Source: Alteraurantiacibacter aquimixticola (GTDB taxonomy: Bacteria; Pseudomonadota; Alphaproteobacteria; Sphingomonadales; Sphingomonadaceae). Taken from it: DNA of 64,000 nt. The notes beneath the pieces were generated by a model that saw nothing but the letters and a program-made list of their open reading frames with translations, searched no databases and was not told where the DNA came from. A program made the position numbers and the translations under genes. This document shows positions 32,356 to 40,581 of the stretch, one piece after another (the first letter of the stretch is position 1; each line of letters begins with the position of its first letter). The stretch is taken from NCBI RefSeq assembly GCF_004965515.1, contig NZ_SSHH01000003.1:214232-278231 (forward strand), in the 5' to 3' direction.

Positions 32356-33840
32356 TTACTTCACCTTCGAATTATCGAGCTTTTCACGGCTGACCCAGGT
32401 GCCGTGGACCTGGCTGCGCAGCGGCAGGCCGGTCTTGACCTTGGCCACGGGGCCTTTCTCCACCGCATCGGCTTCGACCACCCACAGCTCGGACGAGTAA
32501 TCCGCCGGATTGCCGCCGGGCGGGCCGTTGGGAACGTCGATCACCATCACCAGCCAGCCGCCATGGCCTTCCTCGGACGAGGGGATATGCGCCGGTTCGC
32601 TGATCGCGCCGCCGGGGGGTACTTCCATCGCGGTGACGCGGCCATTGCCGGGCTCGATCCGCATCAGCAGGTTGAAATTCGCCCCTACCGGGCCGCCGAG
32701 CATGGGCGGGCCCTTCGCTTCGGGGTTCATGCTGAGATACCAGGCGCGGTTGTAGTGACGGCCTTGGTCGGCATCGGTCACCCGGCACAGGTCGCCGGGA
32801 GGGCCGATCGGGCGTTCCTCCAGTGTCGGCTCGTCCTTCGACATGTCGAGCGTCCAGCGGGTGAGCGCGCCCTGGATATCCTGCTGCTCGCGGTGAATGC
32901 CGCCCGCCTCGCGCATGAAGGCAAAGGCGTTGGTATCGGTCAGGCACATGTCGATATGGACGAGGTCGCCGTCATCGTAAGCGTTTACCTCGTGGAAGAC
33001 GGAGACGCCCTTGGGCCCCTCGATCCACTTGATTTCCGACACATCGCCATAGCGCGGCATGATGCCGATATAGCTCGGCAGGTCCTGGTTATGCGCCCAA
33101 TGCGCGCCGCCCGCCTTCAGCCGGTCGAGATCGGCCAGCGTCGGGAAGATCGGCCAGATCGCGTATTTCTCGGTGATCACGAAGTCATGGATGGTGGAGC
33201 AATAGGGCTGGTCGAACCACTGCTCCTTCACGAGGTTGCCGTCCTTGTCGGCAATGCAATAGGCGACATCGAGCGTGCACAGGCCGCCAGCTTCGTAGCC
33301 GAAGAAGAACATCTCGCCCGTTTCGGGATCGATACGCGGATGGGCGGTGAAGGTCTGGGACTTGAGCTTGCCCTCGTAATCCCAGCGGCCGACGGTATCC
33401 AGCGTGTGCGGATTGACCTGGTAACCGCGCCCGTCCTCCTTGGTCATGAACAGGCGGCCCGCGTGCCAGACGGGCGTGGTGTTCGCCACGGTGCGGTCCT
33501 TGCCCTCGACGCTCGGATCGTCTGTGAAGGGATTGCGATAGCGGCCGAACAGCGCGCGGCGCGCTTCCTTCTCCGCGAGGTAGCGTTCGGTTTCGACATA
33601 TTTGATGTCGAAATCGACCGCGCCGTCCTCGATATTGAAGCGCGCGATCATGCCATCGTGGTTGAGCGCGATATCGTCATCGAACATCGGCGCATGGGCG
33701 TTGTCGGGCACGGCGCGGAAAAAGGCGCCGTTGACGTCGGCGGGGATTTCTCCCTCCACTTCAAGATTGCGTACCGACATCTCAACGCGGCGCGGCGTAT
33801 TGGTGCCGATGAAATGAATTGTCTGCGGAAAGGCACTCAT
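32356..33840 (-). CDS. carotenoid cleavage oxygenase family protein (lignostilbene dioxygenase type)
   Basis: 494 residues from ATG 33840. Seven-bladed propeller dioxygenase. The four Fe(II)-binding His are visible in QTFTAHPRIDPETGE, CSTIHDFVIT, VSVFHEVNAYDDGD and SQVHGTWVSREKLD, so the iron centre is intact. FFRAVPDNAHAP and DDDIALNHDGMIARF at the N-terminus are typical. Bacterial members cleave the central double bond of lignostilbenes, isoeugenol or apocarotenoids. The aromatic context favours a stilbene or phenylpropene. Divergent from the MarR gene with the TAACAGCTGTTA site between them. Confidence 0.88.
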   Translation of the reverse strand: MSAFPQTIHFIGTNTPRRVEMSVRNLEVEGEIPADVNGAFFRAVPDNAHAPMFDDDIALNHDGMIARFNIEDGAVDFDIKYVETERYLAEKEARRALFGRYRNPFTDDPSVEGKDRTVANTTPVWHAGRLFMTKEDGRGYQVNPHTLDTVGRWDYEGKLKSQTFTAHPRIDPETGEMFFFGYEAGGLCTLDVAYCIADKDGNLVKEQWFDQPYCSTIHDFVITEKYAIWPIFPTLADLDRLKAGGAHWAHNQDLPSYIGIMPRYGDVSEIKWIEGPKGVSVFHEVNAYDDGDLVHIDMCLTDTNAFAFMREAGGIHREQQDIQGALTRWTLDMSKDEPTLEERPIGPPGDLCRVTDADQGRHYNRAWYLSMNPEAKGPPMLGGPVGANFNLLMRIEPGNGRVTAMEVPPGGAISEPAHIPSSEEGHGGWLVMVIDVPNGPPGGNPADYSSELWVVEADAVEKGPVAKVKTGLPLRSQVHGTWVSREKLDNSKVK

Positions 33841-33880
33841 GCCCGGCTTCCTCTCTTCTCTGATTCCTCGCATACAACGC

Positions 33881-33892
33881 TAACAGCTGTTA
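33881..33892. promoter_or_regulatory. palindromic operator TAACAGCTGTTA
   Basis: Perfect 12-bp palindrome in the 95-bp divergent region between the dioxygenase and marR genes. Placement fits autoregulation by the MarR protein and shared control of the dioxygenase. Confidence 0.65.
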
Positions 33893-33935
33893 CGGTTGCG
33901 GGAAACAGCGATTGCTGCCGAATGAGGGGAAGAGC

Positions 33936-34463
33936 GTGGCGAATGCCAATGCAAAGCGGAAAGAGGACCGGCTGGCCGGCGGCATGACCTTCAAGGGCGC
34001 GCTGCTGCATGACCTGCTGAAGCTGAACAACCGGCTGATGGCGCCTTTCAGCACGCATCTGGCGCATCGCTATCGCATCTCGCTCAATGAATTCCGCCTG
34101 CTGATGACGATCGGTGCGCTGGGCCGCACAGCCAGCCATGAAGTGGCGGAACTGACCGGCGTGAACGTCATGAGTGTGTCGCGCGCGGTCGCCACGCTGC
34201 AGCGTCATGGCCGCGTGCATGTGGAACGCGATACCGGCAATCGCCGCCGCAAATGGCTGACGCTGACCGAGGAGGGGCAGGCCCTCTATGACGTGATGCG
34301 CCCGCAGAGCGAGAAGGTGGCTGACTATCTCCTCGCCGAGATGGATGAGGCGGAACTGGGTGCGCTCGATGCGCTGGTCGGCCGGCTGATCGACCGGCTG
34401 GAGGAAAAGGACGAAGAGGGCCGCTCCGCCTTCCTCGAAGCGACGAAGCCGGAAGAGGACTGA
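33936..34463 (+). CDS. MarR-family transcriptional regulator
   Basis: 175 residues from GTG 33936, preceded by GAGGGGAAGAGC. Winged HTH: YRISLNEFRLLMTIGALG, ASHEVAELTGVNVMSVSRAV, ATLQRHGRVHVERDTGNRRR and KWLTLTEEGQALYDVM. MarR proteins are dimeric repressors released by phenolic ligands. It is cotranscribed with a SnoaL-like gene (3-bp gap). Best candidate to bind the TAAC-N4-GTTA sites (inference). Confidence 0.9.
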   Translation: MANANAKRKEDRLAGGMTFKGALLHDLLKLNNRLMAPFSTHLAHRYRISLNEFRLLMTIGALGRTASHEVAELTGVNVMSVSRAVATLQRHGRVHVERDTGNRRRKWLTLTEEGQALYDVMRPQSEKVADYLLAEMDEAELGALDALVGRLIDRLEEKDEEGRSAFLEATKPEED

Positions 34464-34466
34464 GAC

Positions 34467-34916
34467 ATGGTACGCAATCCCTATGGCATGCATGATGACG
34501 AGCGGCAGGCTGTCGAGGCCGAAATCGCGCGGCTGATCCACGAATATACCTGGGCCAACGATGAGCAGGACTGGGAGAAATGTGCCGCGCTCTATACCGA
34601 GGATGCGACCTTCCGGCGGCCGAGCGGCGGCGATCCCATCGTCGGGCGCCAGGCGATCCTCGACGGCTTCCGTGCCCGGCCCGCGCGGGCGCAGCGGCAC
34701 ACTATCGCCAATATCCTCGTCAGCGTGGAAGGCCCCGCGACCGCGCGGGCGAAAAGCGTGATCGTGCTCTATATGGGCGACGTGTCCGAGGATGGCGGCC
34801 TGCCGGTGCAGGACCCGAAGAGCCCGCTGATCGGCACCTTCACTGACCTCTGCGTGCTGACGCCCGAAGGCTGGCGTTTCAAGGAACGCGTCGGCGCGCT
34901 GGACTTCCGGCCTTAG
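34467..34916 (+). CDS. SnoaL-like domain protein
   Basis: 149 residues, cytoplasmic. SnoaL_4-type: EAEIARLIHEYTWANDEQDW, CAALYTEDATFRRPSGGDPI, RQAILDGFRARPARAQRHTI, ILVSVEGPATARAKSVIVL, then DLCVLTPEGWRFKERV. Follows marR in an operon. Its TAG stop overlaps the stop of the convergent MFS gene by 4 bp. Function in the pathway unknown. Confidence 0.8.
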   Translation: MVRNPYGMHDDERQAVEAEIARLIHEYTWANDEQDWEKCAALYTEDATFRRPSGGDPIVGRQAILDGFRARPARAQRHTIANILVSVEGPATARAKSVIVLYMGDVSEDGGLPVQDPKSPLIGTFTDLCVLTPEGWRFKERVGALDFRP

Positions 34917-36130
34917 GCGGGCTCGGCTTCCGCCTCTTCCCGCTGCTTCACCTTCAGCGCCATCGGCACCAGCAGGGCCATGACGGCGCAGAGCGCTGCC
35001 GGCACGAAGGCGGCGAAGAAGAAGGCGTTGGGGCCGGCTTCGGCATCGAGGATCGCCTGACCCACCAGCGGCCCGGCAAAGGCGCCCAGCCGCGCCACCA
35101 TCACGCCAAGGCCGATCGCGGTCGAGAGCAGGCGCGGCGCGAAGAGGTAGACGCACAGCGCAGGCAACACCATGCCGCCCGCAGAGGCCCCGCCTACGCC
35201 TACGCAGAGCAGGGCGATCCAAAGCGTCGGCTCGGGCGCGGTCATGCTCACGCCGAGGAAGCACAGCGCCATCGCGCCGAACATGAGGACGAGCGACAAG
35301 GACTTGTTCCAGCGGTCTACCCCGAAACTCGCTGCCACGCCGATGCCGAGGCCGGCGAATTGCACAATGCCCGAAATCGTCGCTGCATCGTCAAGGCTGA
35401 AGCCCGCCAGCGGCAGCACTGTCGGCACCCAGCTATTGAGCAGGTAAAGGTTGAGCGCATTCAGCGCGAGGATCGTGGCGAAGACCGCAAAGGGCAGCAC
35501 CCAGGGCTGGCGGAACAGCTGGACTTGCGGGACGGAGGCCGCTTTGTCGGCACCCGCCGCCGATTCCGGCGGGCCTCCCTCGAGCAGCAGGTAAAGCACC
35601 ACCGCGAGCACCAGTGCAAACAGGCCGGGGACGTAGAACAGGCCCTGCCAGCCTGCCGCATCGATCACATAGCGTGCCATCACTCCGGCCACCGCAATAC
35701 CCAGCGGGATGCCGGCGGAGACAATCGCCATTACCGTCGCGCGCCATTTCGCCGGTGCGATCTCTGCCGAAAGCGCGCTGACATTGGGCAGTGCCGCGCC
35801 CAGCGCGATACCGGTCAGCCCGCGCCAGGCGAGGAATTCGCCGATGCTCGTTGCGGTCGAGGTGGCGAGGGTGAAGATGCCGGTGGCGATGCAACCTGCG
35901 ACTATCAGCGTGCGCCTGCCCAGCCGGTCGCCGAAAGGCGCAAGGCCCGCACCGCCAATGCCGATGCCGACCAGCAGCGCGGTGAAGACCCAGCCGAAGC
36001 TCGTCGCCTCCAGCTCCAGCGCATCGCCCAGCCGCGGCACGGCAAGGCCCATGGCGGCAATGTCATAGCCTTCCATGACGAATACGCCCGCCAGGAAGAC
36101 AAGCGCGGCGATGCGGCCCGTATTGGTCAT
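34913..36130 (-). CDS. MFS transporter, aromatic acid:H+ symporter type
   Basis: 405 residues from ATG 36130, about 12 membrane helices. The first helix carries VMEGYDIAAMGLAVPRLGDA, resembling the DGxDxxxxGxxxP signature of the AAHS (PcaK/VanK) family. GDRLGRRTLIVAG is the conserved MFS loop 2-3. A predicted uptake route for an aromatic acid in the catabolic region; the actual compound is unknown. Confidence 0.85.
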   Translation of the reverse strand: MTNTGRIAALVFLAGVFVMEGYDIAAMGLAVPRLGDALELEATSFGWVFTALLVGIGIGGAGLAPFGDRLGRRTLIVAGCIATGIFTLATSTATSIGEFLAWRGLTGIALGAALPNVSALSAEIAPAKWRATVMAIVSAGIPLGIAVAGVMARYVIDAAGWQGLFYVPGLFALVLAVVLYLLLEGGPPESAAGADKAASVPQVQLFRQPWVLPFAVFATILALNALNLYLLNSWVPTVLPLAGFSLDDAATISGIVQFAGLGIGVAASFGVDRWNKSLSLVLMFGAMALCFLGVSMTAPEPTLWIALLCVGVGGASAGGMVLPALCVYLFAPRLLSTAIGLGVMVARLGAFAGPLVGQAILDAEAGPNAFFFAAFVPAALCAVMALLVPMALKVKQREEAEAEPA

Positions 36131-36157
36131 CTTCTGTCTATCCCCTCCCAAGCCCGG

Positions 36158-36243
36158 TCATGCTGAACTTGTCGAAGCATCGTTCTTGTTTTCTCGCGAC
36201 GGGTCAAAGGAAAAGCGGCCCTTCGACAGGCTCAGGGCGAACG
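36158..36243. repeat. CTTCGACAGG-type palindromic repeat
   Basis: TCATGCTGAACTTGTCGAAG and CCCTTCGACAGGCTCAGGG with a divergent centre, followed by CGAACGGCGG. The GTCGAAG / CTTCGAC and CTGA / TCAG blocks form the arms. It fills the intergenic space between the MFS and DUF8021-like genes. The same block is inserted in the REP-like element at 938-1030. Confidence 0.7.
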
Positions 36244-36247
36244 GCGG

Positions 36248-37108
36248 TTACCGCGCATCCCAGGGGCTCGGCATGCGATAGGGCACGGTCAGGAAATCCG
36301 CTTCCACTTGCCGGATCGCCCCGCCGGTGATCTTGAACGCCTCCGCAAGGTAATAGCTGTGCGGACGGCGTATCGGGCTCGTCACCACCTCGCCATTGGT
36401 GAGCGTGTAGGAGCCCAGCGCGCCCGAATGGTCGATAAAGCCATAGGCAAGCACAATGCCCTGCTCCACGTCCACCAGCGGGAAGCGGCGCGCGCGCAGA
36501 TCGTCGTCATAGCGATACCAGCCGAGCGCGAATTGCTCCTCGCAACCCAGCCGCGCGATCTGCAACGGGAAGTCGCGATTATTGGTCGTCTGCACGCCGT
36601 TTTCCACGCGGTTGCAATCGGGCGCGAAGACCGTGTTGATCGTACCGTCATTGCGCTCGATCGTCTCGAAATAGCCATCGGCGATGCGCACCAGCTCCTC
36701 ACGGCTCATCCGCTCTTCCGGCGGCACGGGCGCGAGCATGGCGGGCTTGTCCTTGAAGAACTGCGGTCCGAAGGGAAAACCTTCGTCCTCATTGCGCGCC
36801 ACCACCGTCTCCACGCCCGAAATCAGGCCGTCCGCATCAACCTCCATGCGGATGCAGCAAGGATTGAGCGCATCGGTCTCCTCGATCGCGGTGAAGACGG
36901 CGACCTGGTTCGCCTCCGGCTCGGCCAGCACCAGCCGGTAATTGTGGAGTTCCGTGATCGTGTTCCAGCAGCCGTCCCCCGGATCGAGCTGGACATTATT
37001 CTCCGTGTTGAACACTTCTCTCGCCAGGGGAGCCGCGCCCACCGCGCGTGCTGCCAGCGATGCCAGATAGGCATCGCACACCCCAAGCAATTGTTCGCGA
37101 GACGCCAA
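36248..37108 (-). CDS. DUF8021-like protein, paralogue 4, no signal peptide
   Basis: 286 residues. Two NTF2-like halves: QLLGVCDAYLASLAARAVGA...NTENNVQLDPGDGCW, then ELVRIADGYFETIERNDG...DCNRVENGVQTT; the C-terminus ends TVPYRMPSPWDAR like paralogue 2 (VPYGMPSGW). Unlike the other three it lacks a signal peptide and the first CDRxC cysteines. The start is a TTG at 37108 with GAGAGGAAG just upstream, so the cytoplasmic form looks genuine rather than truncated. Divergent from the SDR gene with a TAACGGTCGTTA site between them. Confidence 0.65.
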   Translation of the reverse strand: MASREQLLGVCDAYLASLAARAVGAAPLAREVFNTENNVQLDPGDGCWNTITELHNYRLVLAEPEANQVAVFTAIEETDALNPCCIRMEVDADGLISGVETVVARNEDEGFPFGPQFFKDKPAMLAPVPPEERMSREELVRIADGYFETIERNDGTINTVFAPDCNRVENGVQTTNNRDFPLQIARLGCEEQFALGWYRYDDDLRARRFPLVDVEQGIVLAYGFIDHSGALGSYTLTNGEVVTSPIRRPHSYYLAEAFKITGGAIRQVEADFLTVPYRMPSPWDAR

Positions 37109-37154
37109 CTTCCTCTCCCCCTCACCTTGACTTGGCGCGGTGCTAGCTCAAAAG

Positions 37155-37166
37155 TAACGGTCGTTA
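37155..37166. promoter_or_regulatory. operator-like TAACGGTCGTTA
   Basis: Arms TAACG / CGTTA with a 2-nt centre in the divergent region between the DUF8021-like gene (start 37108) and the SDR gene (start 37213). Third copy of the motif. Confidence 0.6.
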
Positions 37167-37212
37167 AAGTCGCGACGGGAATCGCGGTGTGCATTGTTTC
37201 CTGGGAGAAGGA

Positions 37213-37977
37213 ATGGATCCTAGCGGAAAGCTGGCTGTCGTCACCGGCGGCAACTCAGGTCTTGGCGAGGCGACGGCGGTTGCGCTGCTTGCGCGCGGGT
37301 GCCGCGTGGTGACGCTCGACCTTGGCGGAACGCCGCCCGATGGCGCGGAATGCGTGGCCTGCGATGTCTCCGATCCGGCGCAGGTGAAAGGGGCGGTGGA
37401 GCGCATTTCCTCCACGCAGGGCGCGATCCACATCCTCGTCAATTCCGCAGGCATTGGCGGCATCGGCCCCATCGCCAGTGCGGAAGGTCCGGGCGATGTC
37501 GCAGCGATCCGCAAGGTGATCGACGTCAACCTGATGGGCGCGATCAATGTCACTGCCGAAGTCGCCCATCGTATGACCTCCAACGACCCGACCGGCGAGG
37601 ACGAAGAGCGCGGCGTCATCATCAATGCCTGCTCCATCGCCAGTTTCGAAGGGCAGGAGGGCATGAGCGCCTACACCGCCGCCAAGGCGGGTCTCGCGGG
37701 GCTGACACTGGTATGGACGCGCGACATGTCGCAGTATCATGTCCGCTGCGCCGGCATTGCGCCCGGCTTCATGGCAACGCCGATGGTCTCCTTCCTGCCG
37801 GAGGATTTCGTCGCCGAACTGCTCAAGGACGCCGAATTCCCCAAGCGCGCCGGACGGGCCGACGAGTTCGCCAAGACCGCGCTCTTCATCATCGAAAACC
37901 CGCTCATCAATGGCGAGGTGATCCGGCTCGACGCCGGCACGCGCCCACCTGCCCGAACCCAGTGGTCGGCAGGCTGA
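37213..37977 (+). CDS. short-chain dehydrogenase/reductase
   Basis: 254 residues from ATG 37213 (GGGAGAAGGA upstream). Cofactor loop VVTGGNSGLGEATAVALL; Asp in TLDLGG suggests NAD(H) preference; NSAGIGGIGP; catalytic region INACSIASFEGQEG with AYTAAKAGLAGL. Resembles 3-hydroxyacyl-CoA dehydrogenase type 2 proteins. First gene of an operon with the flavoprotein and cytochrome genes (14-bp gap). Confidence 0.88.
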   Translation: MDPSGKLAVVTGGNSGLGEATAVALLARGCRVVTLDLGGTPPDGAECVACDVSDPAQVKGAVERISSTQGAIHILVNSAGIGGIGPIASAEGPGDVAAIRKVIDVNLMGAINVTAEVAHRMTSNDPTGEDEERGVIINACSIASFEGQEGMSAYTAAKAGLAGLTLVWTRDMSQYHVRCAGIAPGFMATPMVSFLPEDFVAELLKDAEFPKRAGRADEFAKTALFIIENPLINGEVIRLDAGTRPPARTQWSAG

Positions 37978-37991
37978 CAAGGTAGAGACAT

Positions 37992-39554
37992 ATGGCAGAC
38001 CTTCGCCTTCCCCCCGATTTCACCCTGCAGAAGCTGACCCAGGCGCAGCGCGCTTTCGAAAGCGTGCTGGGTGCGAACAAGGTGTTCTTCGAGGATCTCG
38101 ACCGCACCTCCTATCTCGACAAGTTCGCGGTGGATGACGAGGCGCATCATCCCTCCGGCGCGGTTGCTTGCGAGAGCGTAGAGGAAGTGCAGGCGGTGGT
38201 GCGTATCGCCAACCAGTATCGCCTGCCGCTATTCCCGATCAGCCGTGGCAAGAACCTCGGTTATGGCGGCACCGCGCCTGTGCTCGAAGGTTCGGTCGTG
38301 CTCGACCTAAGCCGCATGAAGAAGATCGAGTTCGACGCGGAGCAGGGCACGGTGATCGTGGAGCCGGGCGTCAGCTTCTACGACCTCTATGACTTCGTGC
38401 AGCAGAACAATCTGCCCTACTGGCTCTCCACCCCCGGCAATAGCTGGGGTTCGGTGATGGGCAACGCCCTCGATCGCGGCGTCGGCTACACGCCCTATGG
38501 CGAGCATACGAAGAATATCTGCGGCCTCGAAGTGGTGATGCCCGATGGCGACCTCGTCCGCACGGGCATGGGTGCGTTCAGCAATGCGCCGACCTGGCAG
38601 GCCTATCCCTTCGGTTTCGGGCCGGGCTGGGACCAGATGTTCGTCCAGTCCAACTTCGGCATCGTCACCAAGATGGGCATGTGGATGATGCCCGAGCCCG
38701 AGAGCCTGATGGGCATGGATGTCGAATTCGACCGGCCGGAGGACCTGAAGGTGATGGTAGATACCATCGCCCCGCTGCGGCGCGAGCGCGTGCTGACGCA
38801 GTCCCCTTCCATCGGCAACTGGATGCGCGCGGCCGCCGTCCTCACCCGACGCACCGACTGGACCGACGAGCCGGGCGCGCTCTCCGATGCGGTGATCGAT
38901 GCCATCCGCAAGCAGTTCGATATCGGCTGGTGGGGCGTCTCGCTCAGGCTCTATGGCCGCGAGGACGTGAACAAGGCGGCCTACAAGATCCTCGAAGAGG
39001 CGATGGGCAATGCCGGACCGATGAAGATCACGCCCACCAGCTGGCGGCGCGGCGAACCGCTGGAATATACCGGCTGGACCGGCACGCCGATGACCTTCCC
39101 GATGCAGAATGTGAACTGGTATGGCGGTCGCGGCGGGCATATCGGTTTCAGCCCCATCATCCCGCAGGATGGCGATGCGGCGCTGGCGCAATTCCGCCGC
39201 ACCTATGCCCGCTATCAGGAATACGGGATGGACTATCAGGGCAGCTTCGCTTTCGGCGAGCGGCACCTGACCAACGTGAACGCCATGGTCTTCAACAAGG
39301 ACGACCCGGCAATGATGGGGCGGATAGACCCGTTCTTCCGCACGCTGGTCGCCGATGCGAAGGCGCAAGGGTATGGCGAATATCGCACGCATCTCGATTA
39401 CATGGACCTTGTCGCGGGCAGCTATGACTTCAACAATAATGCCTTGCTGCGGTTGAACGAGAAGGTGAAGAACGCGCTCGACCCCAATGGTATCATCGCG
39501 CCGGGCAAGAGCGGCATCTGGCCGAGTGCCTTTGCAGGGGAGCGCGGACAATGA
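37992..39554 (+). CDS. FAD-dependent 4-alkylphenol oxidising enzyme (p-cresol methylhydroxylase flavoprotein / VAO type)
   Basis: 520 residues, the length of PchF. VAO-type FAD domain with PLFPISRGKNLGYGGTAP, VVLDLSRMKKIEFD, WLSTPGNSWGSVMGNALDRG and VGYTPYGEH; the C-terminus has NNNALLRLNEKVKNALDPNG then APGKSGIWP. Members hydroxylate or oxidise para-alkyl/allyl phenols (p-cresol, eugenol, vanillyl alcohol). The next gene is a cytochrome c starting within its stop codon (ATGA), the arrangement of PCMH or eugenol hydroxylase, so electrons likely go to that cytochrome rather than O2. Substrate probably a 4-hydroxy-3-methoxyphenyl compound (inference). Confidence 0.88.
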   Translation: MADLRLPPDFTLQKLTQAQRAFESVLGANKVFFEDLDRTSYLDKFAVDDEAHHPSGAVACESVEEVQAVVRIANQYRLPLFPISRGKNLGYGGTAPVLEGSVVLDLSRMKKIEFDAEQGTVIVEPGVSFYDLYDFVQQNNLPYWLSTPGNSWGSVMGNALDRGVGYTPYGEHTKNICGLEVVMPDGDLVRTGMGAFSNAPTWQAYPFGFGPGWDQMFVQSNFGIVTKMGMWMMPEPESLMGMDVEFDRPEDLKVMVDTIAPLRRERVLTQSPSIGNWMRAAAVLTRRTDWTDEPGALSDAVIDAIRKQFDIGWWGVSLRLYGREDVNKAAYKILEEAMGNAGPMKITPTSWRRGEPLEYTGWTGTPMTFPMQNVNWYGGRGGHIGFSPIIPQDGDAALAQFRRTYARYQEYGMDYQGSFAFGERHLTNVNAMVFNKDDPAMMGRIDPFFRTLVADAKAQGYGEYRTHLDYMDLVAGSYDFNNNALLRLNEKVKNALDPNGIIAPGKSGIWPSAFAGERGQ

Positions 39555-40054
39555 GTAACCTCTTCAATCGTCATTCCCGCGAAGGCGGGAATCCAGAGGC
39601 TCGCAAGCGCGGCATCCGCGGCTGGATCCCCGCCTTCGCGGGGATGACGGGGTGGGGTGCGGCAGCCCTTGCTCTCGCCGGATGCGCCGGCATTGCTGCT
39701 GCGCAGGCGGATGATGCGCCGGAAGCAGCCGCAGCCCCCGCGCCGCGCCCGGGCATGCCGCAGCCGATCACCATGGCCAAGCGCCCCGATGCCACCGGCG
39801 GCGAGGCGCTCTATGTCGAATATTGCGCCATGTGCCACACCGCCAACGGCATGGGCACCGGCCTGTTGCAGCGCGCTGGCCGTCCGCAACCCTTGCTGGA
39901 ACTGCGCGACAATTTGCCCGCCGCCTTCGTGATTGCCGCAGCCCGCAACGGCATCGGCAATATGCCCGCCATCCCGCGCGGCGAGGTCTCGGACGAGCAG
40001 ATGCAGGCAATCGCCGACTACCTTGCCGCCGGTCCGCATGAGGTGGCGCCATGA
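39551..40054 (+). CDS. cytochrome c subunit of the flavocytochrome, N-terminus encoded by a repeat
   Basis: 167 residues from ATG 39551, translationally coupled to the flavoprotein stop. Residues about 8-33 (HSREGGNP...WIPAFAGMTG) are the translation of a palindromic repeat. Then comes a hydrophobic export segment, GWGAAALALAGCAGIAAAQA, possibly a lipobox (LAGC). The mature domain is a small class I cytochrome c: haem site CAMCHTANGMG and a Met ligand probably in IGNMPAIPRGEVS. An in-frame ATG at 39644, also inside the repeat, would give a shorter start just before the signal. Likely electron acceptor of the PCMH-type flavoprotein in the periplasm. Confidence 0.85.
   Translation: MSNLFNRHSREGGNPEARKRGIRGWIPAFAGMTGWGAAALALAGCAGIAAAQADDAPEAAAAPAPRPGMPQPITMAKRPDATGGEALYVEYCAMCHTANGMGTGLLQRAGRPQPLLELRDNLPAAFVIAAARNGIGNMPAIPRGEVSDEQMQAIADYLAAGPHEVAP
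39569..39649. repeat. palindromic repeat lying inside the cytochrome c coding region
   Basis: Left arm CGTCATTCCCGCGAAGGCGG plus GAATCCAG, right arm CTGGATCCCCG plus CCTTCGCGGGGATGACG, about 81 bp, almost perfectly paired. The length (81 bp, a multiple of 3) keeps the reading frame open, giving SREGGNP and WIPAFAGMT peptides. Confidence 0.9.
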
Positions 40055-40578
40055 AGGTTACGCGCAGGGGCATGATGCTGGGGGCGCTCGCCGTCCCCGC
40101 AGCGGCAGGCCTTGCCAATTGGCAATGGCAGATGGGCGGCAATTCCTCGCTGCTGCATGACGATACGCTCGCCGCAGGGCGCCGCTTTGCCGATGCCGCG
40201 CGCGCTTCGGGCGGTTACTCGCGCGCCATTACCGGCGACATGGTGCGGCTGGGGCGAGAGGTGGTGGCCGATGCGCCTGCCCTCATCGCCGGGATCAGCC
40301 GCCATGCCGAAGCGCTTCTGCTGGGCGAAGTCGCGGCGGAAGCGGGCTATGTGCTGGCGAGCGAATTCCTCGGCAAGGCCGATGGCTGCAGCGCCAATAC
40401 CTGCCATTCGCACTGGTTGCCGCTCAACCGCATGGCCGTGGCCGCGCGGGGCAATTGGGCGGAGACGCTGGCCGCATGGGCGGTCAACCCGCAGCGCGGC
40501 GAATGGCCCGCTGCTACGGGACCGGCAACAAGCGATCGCGAAATGGCGATCGGCTGGGTGCTCGTCCCGCGCGCTTGA
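40051..40578 (+). CDS. Tat-exported protein with a CX4CH motif, unknown
   Basis: 175 residues, start coupled to the cytochrome stop (ATGA). N-terminus MKVTRRGMMLGALAVPAAAG is a twin-arginine signal. The mature part is helical and has one striking motif, CSANTCHSHW (C-x4-C-H), around residue 115. That spacing is used for covalent haem in some cytochromes, but could bind a metal. No family recognised. Third member of the flavoprotein-cytochrome operon, so an accessory redox or assembly role is plausible. Confidence 0.7.
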   Translation: MKVTRRGMMLGALAVPAAAGLANWQWQMGGNSSLLHDDTLAAGRRFADAARASGGYSRAITGDMVRLGREVVADAPALIAGISRHAEALLLGEVAAEAGYVLASEFLGKADGCSANTCHSHWLPLNRMAVAARGNWAETLAAWAVNPQRGEWPAATGPATSDREMAIGWVLVPRA

Positions 40579-40581
40579 GCC

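Noticed and set aside
36248-37108. Pseudogene call for the signal-less DUF8021-like paralogue
   Set aside because: The frame is intact over both halves, the TTG start has a Shine-Dalgarno, and the C-terminus matches that of the other paralogues.
31201-37108. Recent horizontal transfer of the catabolic region by a transposon
   Set aside because: No transposase, integrase or flanking long repeats were seen, and codon choice looks like the neighbouring core genes by eye; a formal composition test was not possible.
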